Shown one piece after another: positions 57,295-64,000 of a stretch of DNA of 64,000 bases. The notes below the pieces were generated by a model that worked only from the letters and a program-made list of their open reading frames with translations, did not search any database and was not told where the DNA came from. Source of the DNA: Plumapathes pennacea. Lineage: Eukaryota; Cnidaria; Anthozoa; Antipatharia; Myriopathidae. Each line of letters opens with the position of its first letter. Position 1 is the stretch's first letter. The stretch is taken from assembly GCA_964036295.1 (NCBI GenBank), contig OZ038471.1, positions 6,260,001-6,324,000 on the forward strand, read 5' to 3'. Position numbers and translations under genes: made by a program.

Positions 57295-59975
57295 ACTCAA
57301 ATAGTTTGAAGGAATTAGGGAAGGGGTGGGGTGGGGTGAGAGCAGAGTCCTTGGGATGAGCTGGAGGTTGGGGAAAGCTGCTGAAAACTATTGCCTTATT
57401 TAGCATTGTTTAGATTGCCAAACAAAAGAACATTTAACAATTTGAGGTTGACTAGAATTCATATTTTTGCTGGAGTAACTACTGGTATGCTCTGGATCTC
57501 TGGAGGTGAGAAATCTAGACAGAAGGAGAGTTGGTGCAAGAGTGCTCACTACAAAAGAGAGTCCACCTTTTTCCAAAACAAAATTTGCACAACTGCTTAG
57601 CTACATGCGCTTCAAAAAGTGTTCACAACAACAGCACATTTCATATTAACAAAGTTTTAGTACGATTTCCAGCTCCAAGCCATAGTTCACAATTTCCTGA
57701 TAACACCACTGTGACATACATTTCAAGGATGAATTAGCATAAGTTGAGCTTTATATATAAATAATAGGTACTTAAATTTTGCATCTTAAATACCTAGACA
57801 TTTCACTACAAGAAGCTTTTGTTTCTGTCCCCTGTTAATTACAAATTGGTGAGATCTCTGACTTAAGACTCCAGGAAGAACTCCTTTTGTAGTCAGCACT
57901 TGTCACACAATACTATAATAGCTGAGATAAAGTAGGTAAGGTCAGTCTTTGAGGGAAGCATGGGTGTTATAACTGAAATAGGTCAGTGGGAGGTGGAATA
58001 TTTTATACATGTCTGAGTAACTTTAATATGGAACCCAATTATTTTTAAACAACTGAAAAAGTTGAAAATAAAATTTGTCATCATTCATCTGTTCAGTGGT
58101 TGTGAAAATCAAGTTCTATTAGAATCTTGTTATGAAATGTGCTAATGGTGTTTTGAACACTTCCTGAAGCACAGGCATCTTAGCAATCGTGCATGTGGCT
58201 GAAAGAGGCAGGCTCTCTCAGCATTCTATTTGATTTAATTCATGACTCATAAAATATTGGTACAGTACTTTATTTCCTTGATTTATTACATGGGTGGTGT
58301 CTTAATGTTCATCTTTTGCTACTATGATCTGACTGTACATTTGAAATAAATATTAATAATCAGAAAAAAGTTTAATCTAGGGAAAGAACTTTGCATTACT
58401 ATGTGAAAAAATAGTGGTATATTATATAAAATAAAGTATAACAATGATATTAATAAAAACGGAGGTAAAAATGAAAAGTATGGTAATAAATTAAAATAAT
58501 AAATTACCTATTACTAATATATTAATCTAAATTTTCTAACTTTTCCCATCTTTCTTTGGAAGAAATTCAACCCCATGACCCACAATATATCCTCTCTTCT
58601 ACCTCGCACTAAGGCCTTTAGCAACAATAAGGTCAAAATTATCCACGTTTTTGAATACCATAATTAAGACTTGCAACATGTCAAATGGACCATAGCATTA
58701 GAATGATCAACAAATCTTTGCAGCATTTTGAAGTTCAGAAAAAAAATAGATTAAATGTAAAAACTTGCTGGTGGGCAAAGTTTGGAACAAATATCGTTGC
58801 AAAAGGCCTATTGAAATGCAAATAGAGTTTTCTTTCAATTTCCAATTTTTTCAGTTGTGTACTTAATTAACTTCATGTTTCTTAATCCATTACCGTAGTA
58901 CCAGTATGTATGTAGTAGATTGTAAGTGAAACAATCATGTCTGATTGAAAAATAAATATGGTACAAAATAAAAATTAGTAAAAGAACATTGGGTTCTGAC
59001 TTGATTATTTGTTTGATGCTAAATTTGACCAGACTTCTTTTTACTTTCAAATTTGAGGTATATTATAACAGGAAAAGAAAAAAGTGAAAATACCAGAAAA
59101 ATTAATTAAACTATTTGTTATAAAGTACTCTTTTTCATATTTGTATTGCTGCTACTCAAAAGTAAATGATGGAATCCAGAAATTAATATTTTGATTTGTC
59201 CAGTCTTGGTAATTCAGTAATGCAAAAAACCCACAATGGATTAAACTTTTTATATGATTATCAATAATAAATATTTACATGTAATACTGTTGTATTTTTC
59301 TCTGGTAATACTTCTGGGCAACTTTCTTCATTCCTGTTGTTTATTTATAACTACTCTTTACTATTACTGCTCAAAAGTAAATACTAAAATCCTATTATTT
59401 CATAATATATTATTATATCCAATATCTTGGTAGTAGTTTGCAGATACTTTTCTGTATAATTCAGCAGTGAATTGAAATTAAAAGAACTCATATCGAGCCT
59501 CACAAATTCATTTGAACCTCTAAATTTTGAAACATTGTTTCATCCAATACATGTATGATGTATTATATATATTATAAGGATGCTTCAATATAATAAAACC
59601 AACAAAAATTAAAATTAAAATTAAAGTGTTAAACATAATTTTAATACTACAGTAGGAGATAATGGTGTAGTAGCATCTCACAGTATCCTGCTGCACATGC
59701 CCTGAGTGATTCTGCCACTGTTACTACTGTATGTACATTCACTTTGCCTACAAATAAAATCAAATGATATTGATTCTCTCGGGATAACAATATTAAAATG
59801 AGCAGTCACACAACCCTTTCAACTCCAAGATCAAGACTTGTGGTTGTCCCTGGGGTCACTGAACTGAGCATAAACATTAGTTTCAAACCCTGTACAGGTC
59901 GATTAGTAACTAAATGGTTCTCACAAAGACTGCATGTGCTATTCCAAATTGTAACACAATCTTGTAGCTTACACT
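57295..59975. other. AT-rich intergenic stretch between IMPACT and SNX19
   Basis: Very AT-rich, especially 58350-59650. Open frames at 57391-57737 and 58835-59050 have no motif. CCCTTTCAACTCCAAG near 59813 may be a MITE end. No RNA gene or longer repeat was recognised. Confidence 0.5.
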
Positions 59976-62900
59976 TCATCCTACCTGCTGGAGGTGGTCG
60001 ACAGGGAGCTCAGGTAGCAGTTGTGACAGCAGCAGCTCCAACAATTGAAACAGTAAAATGCGGTTGATTTGTGGATGCTGGAGTGAGTTGACCACACTCA
60101 CAGCACTTTCATCATAGACTCTTGATCCCACCAATACTCTAAAGATTCCTGTAAAGAAAAATGGCTCCATTAATAACAAGTTCACATACCAAAAACTTTT
60201 ACAAAATAAGCCCCCTCCCCCTCCTCAAAAGCCCCCATGCACATTTTACAAAGATCCCTCTGATGATTATTCTTCATCCTCCCACCCCAAATATGCAATG
60301 TATTGTACAGCCCATATCTCAGTGTGCTCATATAATAACAGCCCATATGAGTCACAAAAACTTGTAAGTACAGTAGTACTGTTAGCGAACTGAATACCCA
60401 AGTTCCTATTATGAAAAAACTCCAATATAGTAGCCCCTCCCCTCCTCACTCACACTCTTCTCTTCAGCAACACGCTGGCACTTGCTTACAGAAATTTTGC
60501 ATGAGAAGGCTTCAACCAGACTTTCAACCCTTCACCCTTTCATAAACAGTGGCATTCTAAAGTCAAAATACTGTATTGCCACTCTTGTATCCCTATTAAA
60601 TGCCAATATTGATTGATTTTTTTTTTCTTTAGTCCATTGTTTTTTTCAGGAATCCTTTCTGGTACCCTAGGCTTGAAAAGAGACTCCTGGCGGGCTGAGC
60701 TAAAACTTTTGATCACTGCATTTCTAAACACAAACAGCCAATGAAAAAATTACCTGGAAAAACATCCCTCAGTGCCTGCACTGCTTTTCTCTTGGTCTCT
60801 GCCTTTTCCTTTTCTGATTTGACACTTGTGTCTTCTTCTCTCAGCTTTCCATTTGGCCAGATGGCTTCATTCAACTTGTCCAAAGCATATGCCCAGCCTT
60901 CATCAGTGGTCACATCTCCAACTTCCCTTAGCAACTTCCTGGTGGCAAGAAAATTAAAGGATCTTTAATTTTACTAATCTCCAGGTTTGCTATTTCAACT
61001 GTCATTGGCTTTTTTCATTTTTGTCCAGGCTATAACAACTCTGCAACAGTGCATGTATACCACAATGAAAGTCTATGTATAAATACAGTATAACACACTC
61101 TTATAAGCAGACACCTCCCTAAAGCAGACACCTCTCTACGGAAGACACCCCTCTACACGACAGCATGCAGATTTGGTCCTTGTCAATTTTCATTGTTTCT
61201 CTGTACCTAAACTCTCTCTAAGGTGGACACTAAATACTAGGCCTGAGGGTGTCTGCCTTAGAGAGAGTTCACTGCATTGACAGTGCACATACCATTCAAA
61301 GAGACCACCAAACGAACCAATGAATGTCTCCTGCACTCGATCAATGCTTGTCCATGAATTATGACCACTCAGGACTTCACATGTCAGGTTGAGGATGGCA
61401 GAAGTCAGAGAGTACTGTGCATCTGACTGCAATACAACATCATCAGACGAGGCTGTGGTTCCATCCTTGGCTCCCTCTTGTGATGACTTGGCCTGGGATT
61501 GAGATGGCATTGATATGCTGGGGTCGGAAGCTGGGTGCACTTGAGCTGGTATAATATCCATTTCTCTTTGTCCTGCACTGATGCTGTCAAGTGATTCACT
61601 CTTAGAAAGGCCCCCCAATTTAGCTTTGCCACCCAAAATCTGATGAGTCAAAGGCTTCTCTTGTACATCAGGAATATTTTCCAAGGATTCACTTATGCCA
61701 GGTGGTTGGTTAAGACAAGCTGCCAAAGGCTTGTGCAAAATCTCTGCTCTCCCTGAAGGTACGATACCACACGGGATGTCTCCTTGGGTAGTATCCCCGT
61801 AAAGCATGTCATCTGAAGCAAAGCTTGGGCTTTCTGGTGCTTCACATCCATCTCCTGCTGTCCTGGGCTCCAAGGGCAAATTGAATTTTTCATGTCCAAT
61901 GTGGCTAAGCTTCAGCTTTGTTGCCTTCAGCTTTTTCCTGAAGCCATCTACACTGTCTGTGCCCTCACTTGCCAAATCTGTGTCCTCTGGTGGTGGTGTG
62001 GGTGTTTGTGACAACCAATATTCTTGTTCTGTGATAAATACATCACAGCACTCTTCTGAGAGGAGGTATGGAATTTCCATACCCTGAAAAAAAAAGCAGT
62101 CAACATGCTATTTTAAAAAAAAATAACGTAAGTAATATAGTAATATGATACTATGCACATTCTGGTTAGCCTGCATAGCTGGTGGTCTCATTCAATACGG
62201 TTGAACGGTGTTCACGGGCATCATTTTGTACTGATGGCAGATGTGAGACTGAGTTCGAGTGACAAAATTATGGGGCGGGGTCTCCCGCCCCGTAATTTTG
62301 TCACTCAACCTCAGTCTCCCATCCGCCATCAGTACAAAATGGCGCCCGTGAACACCCTTCAACCGCATCGAATGAGACCGCCAGCTACGCAGGCTACATT
62401 CTGGTTGGCTAAATAACCTTGTAAGATGAGAGTACAGTTTATTACACACTGACATGATACGTGATGTATTATATTGACTAATTATCTTCAAAAAAGTAAT
62501 ATATATAACATATTCCAGTGTAATATAGCCTCATCTAAACATGTGAGAAGTTGGGAGAACACAAGAGTAGCATAGGGAAACCACAAGGCTGCCAGTGAGT
62601 CTATATTACAGAGGAATGAGTTATATAATTCTTAATATTTTATGGTTTTGTTTATAAACTTGGATGTTGACAGTAATAGCATGTGTATTGGAGCAAGTGT
62701 ATTGTTTAGTAATACTCACGAGTCGTTTTGGGTAAAAGACTTCTATCTTCCATGGTATCTCAATATCCACCTGGAGAGTGGATCTTGACTTGGAGTGGAC
62801 CTGAGTCAACTGACTTTCATCCACTGCAATAAAGAAGCAAACAAAAAAAACAACAACAAAAAAACAAAACAACAAAAATCCACACCATGATTTAGTTATT

Positions 62901-63873
62901 GTGACTTGGTCAGTACTGTAAATGCAAAAAAATAACAAACCTGAGTCAAATGCTGTCTTGATGGAATCAAAGACTTTTGTGACTTGCCGACTCAACATCT
63001 GAAGACAAAAAAAAAAAACAAAGATCATTCTCCAAAGATATTGATAGTGTCCATTCAAGTATTTTCCCTTGGTATTCGATTTAACCATACAGTACCTTGT
63101 CAACCCTTGGAACCTGCACAACACTTGGCCTGACAAACGACACAAGCTCCCCACCAGCCACACCCAGGAATTGCTTCAGCTCGTCAGAGTTCCGTAATAC
63201 AGGCTTCGAGACAAGACTCTGAATAGAAAGCAATGACAATAAGTCACAAACAAACTGTAATATTTTTACAGATGCATTGTAGTTGGAGACACATGCATAG
63301 TTTCAAGAGCTTATATTATTATATAGACACGAGTGTTTTACTGGAAAATATACCGTGCGTAAAATCTATATGAAACTACATCCGGGACCCGAGTGGCGTA
63401 TTTTCCATATCCTCACTAGTGAGGATATCGTTTGCATCATTTCCCGCTTTTGCACGGTTGTTTGTGCAATTTCTCGTAAAACACTCGTGTCTAATATAAT
63501 AAAAAGAAAATTTCACTGTGGCTTGAAGTATGGATTTTATTTTCTCGTGGTAAAAACAATATTTTGCTCACTCGCGAAGCGCTCAATCGTAAAATATTGT
63601 TTTTACCACGAGAAAATAAAATTCATATCTTCATGCTGCCATGTAATATCCTCTATATATTTTTTATGAGAGGATCATACTGAGTAGTCTTGTTGTACAT
63701 CCCACACATTTCTGTATTGAAGGTTGTTTAGACCAGAGGCACACTTCATAGAAAAATAATTATGACAACACTCACAACAACATAATATTCCAATAGAGTC
63801 CGACGGCCTTCTACTACCCCTGGTTCCAGTCGAGTAAAATGAAGGCTGTACTTTCTGTTCGGCTTCAGGACAT
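59976..63873 (-). CDS. SNX19: SNX19-like sorting nexin, C-terminal part (5' end outside window)
   Basis: SNX19-group sorting nexins tether endolysosomes and ER; they have PXA, PX and nexin-C domains. Exons in coding order: 63873-63776, 63218-63096, 62998-62941, 62823-62720, 62083-61293, 60938-60754, 60148-59976; phases agree. The first exons give the end of the PX domain (GRRTLLEYYV, KPVLRNSDELKQFLGV) and the typical bridge FVRPSVVQVPRVDK-MLSRQVTKVFDSIKTAF. A long Ser/Pro-rich linker follows (GMEIPYLL..., about 220 residues). The nexin-C domain shows TSIDRVQETFIGSFGGLFEW, WAYALDKLNEAIWPNGKL, KRKAVQALRDVFPG and LQHPQINRILLFQLLELLL. The bridge and IWP-G motifs fit SNX19 better than SNX13, SNX14 or SNX25. 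PXA and the start of PX lie right of 64000. Confidence 0.85.
61085..61290. repeat. Inverted AGAGAGAGTT-type dispersed repeat
   Basis: TAAACTCTCTCTAAGGTGGAC and its partner CTTAGAGAGAGTTCACTGC enclose GACACC- and GTGTC-type arms; CAGCATGCAGATTTGGTCC is shared with 37475-37640. Its right edge lies almost at the donor of the long SNX19 exon. Confidence 0.7.
62168..62395. mobile_element. 228-bp fold-back element with 11-bp target duplication
   Basis: Nearly the whole element is one inverted repeat: arms 62168-62277 and 62283-62395 with a few mismatches and a tiny loop in GGGGCGGGGTCTCCCGCCCC. Ends are AGCCTGCATAGCTGG and CCAGCTACGCAGGCT. ACATTCTGGTT is directly repeated on both sides (62157-62167, 62396-62406). 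The duplication length again suggests a Mutator-like origin. It lies in an intron of the SNX19-like gene. Confidence 0.9.
63324..63493. mobile_element. 166-bp MITE with TA flanks
   Basis: TAGACACGAGTGTTTTAC at the left is exactly complementary to GTAAAACACTCGTGTCTA at the right, consistent with a TA target. A short inner palindrome, ATCCTCACTAGTGAGGAT, lies at 63409-63426. It lies in an intron of the SNX19-like gene. Confidence 0.8.
63534..63622. repeat. 89-bp hairpin with long perfect arms
   Basis: TTTTATTTTCTCGTGGTAAA and the following bases pair perfectly with TTTACCACGAGAAAATAAAA, giving arms of about 33 bp around a CTCACTCGCGAAGCGCTC loop. The neighbouring 63324-63493 element may belong to the same insertion. 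Confidence 0.8.
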
Positions 63874-64000
63874 CTAAAGACAGATATATATTATTTATTT
63901 AGTATGGAAATAAATGCACTATCTTGTACACTGTATGTAATTCAGAAAACAACTTGAAAGTTTAGTGCAGCCTTCTATGGTTCAGTACTACCCCTGGGCC

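Noticed and set aside
62621..63163. 180-codon minus-strand frame
   Set aside because: It is a read-through of two SNX19 exons and AT-rich introns; the exons are in the gene model.

Overview
The window is animal nuclear DNA, most probably from a stony coral or a close anthozoan relative. It carries ordinary metazoan orthologues with short exons and GT-AG introns (CTSB, USPL1, SDF2, CCDC43, TMEM60, IMPACT, SNX19) next to secreted-protein genes built from domains typical of cnidarians (D8C, WSC-like and DUF4773 modules). The non-coding DNA is AT-rich and full of short non-autonomous DNA transposons. The species cannot be named from the sequence alone.

Layout. 1-1535 (-): 5' part of a cathepsin B gene, running off the left edge, divergent from USPL1 (+, 1812-8678), a SUMO isopeptidase. 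8.7-26.3 kb is gene-poor. It holds an unrecognised single-exon ORF (12.1-12.6 kb), a broken copy of a viral late-transcription-factor-like gene (12.9-13.8 kb) split by a small transposon, and remnants of piggyBac, Myb/SANT (Harbinger-type), Merlin/ISXO2-type and non-LTR elements. It also holds one copy of a roughly 0.9 kb repeat near 11 kb and the other near 24.7 kb. 26.3-43.8 kb (+) holds two large secreted-protein genes in tandem. The first (910 aa by my exon model) has a signal peptide, three WSC-like modules, a D8C domain and three jelly-roll-like FEHG modules. The second (536 aa) has a signal peptide and three DUF4773-type modules with a helical repeat insert. Their promoters, 5' UTRs, signal-peptide exons and part of intron 1 are homologous although the bodies are unrelated, and a third copy of the promoter block lies as a relic in the first gene's intron.

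44-64 kb is again dense in housekeeping genes: SDF2 (-), CCDC43 (-), TMEM60 (-) divergent from IMPACT (+), and the 3' part of an SNX19-like gene (-) running off the right edge.

Repeats. The commonest is a roughly 190 bp MITE with ends like CCTTTCACTCCCAAG and TTAA-like flanks, seen about 16-20 times. Two other elements show clear 11-bp target duplications. All exon models were read by eye from frame, splice sites and remembered family features; none was confirmed by transcript data or a database search.
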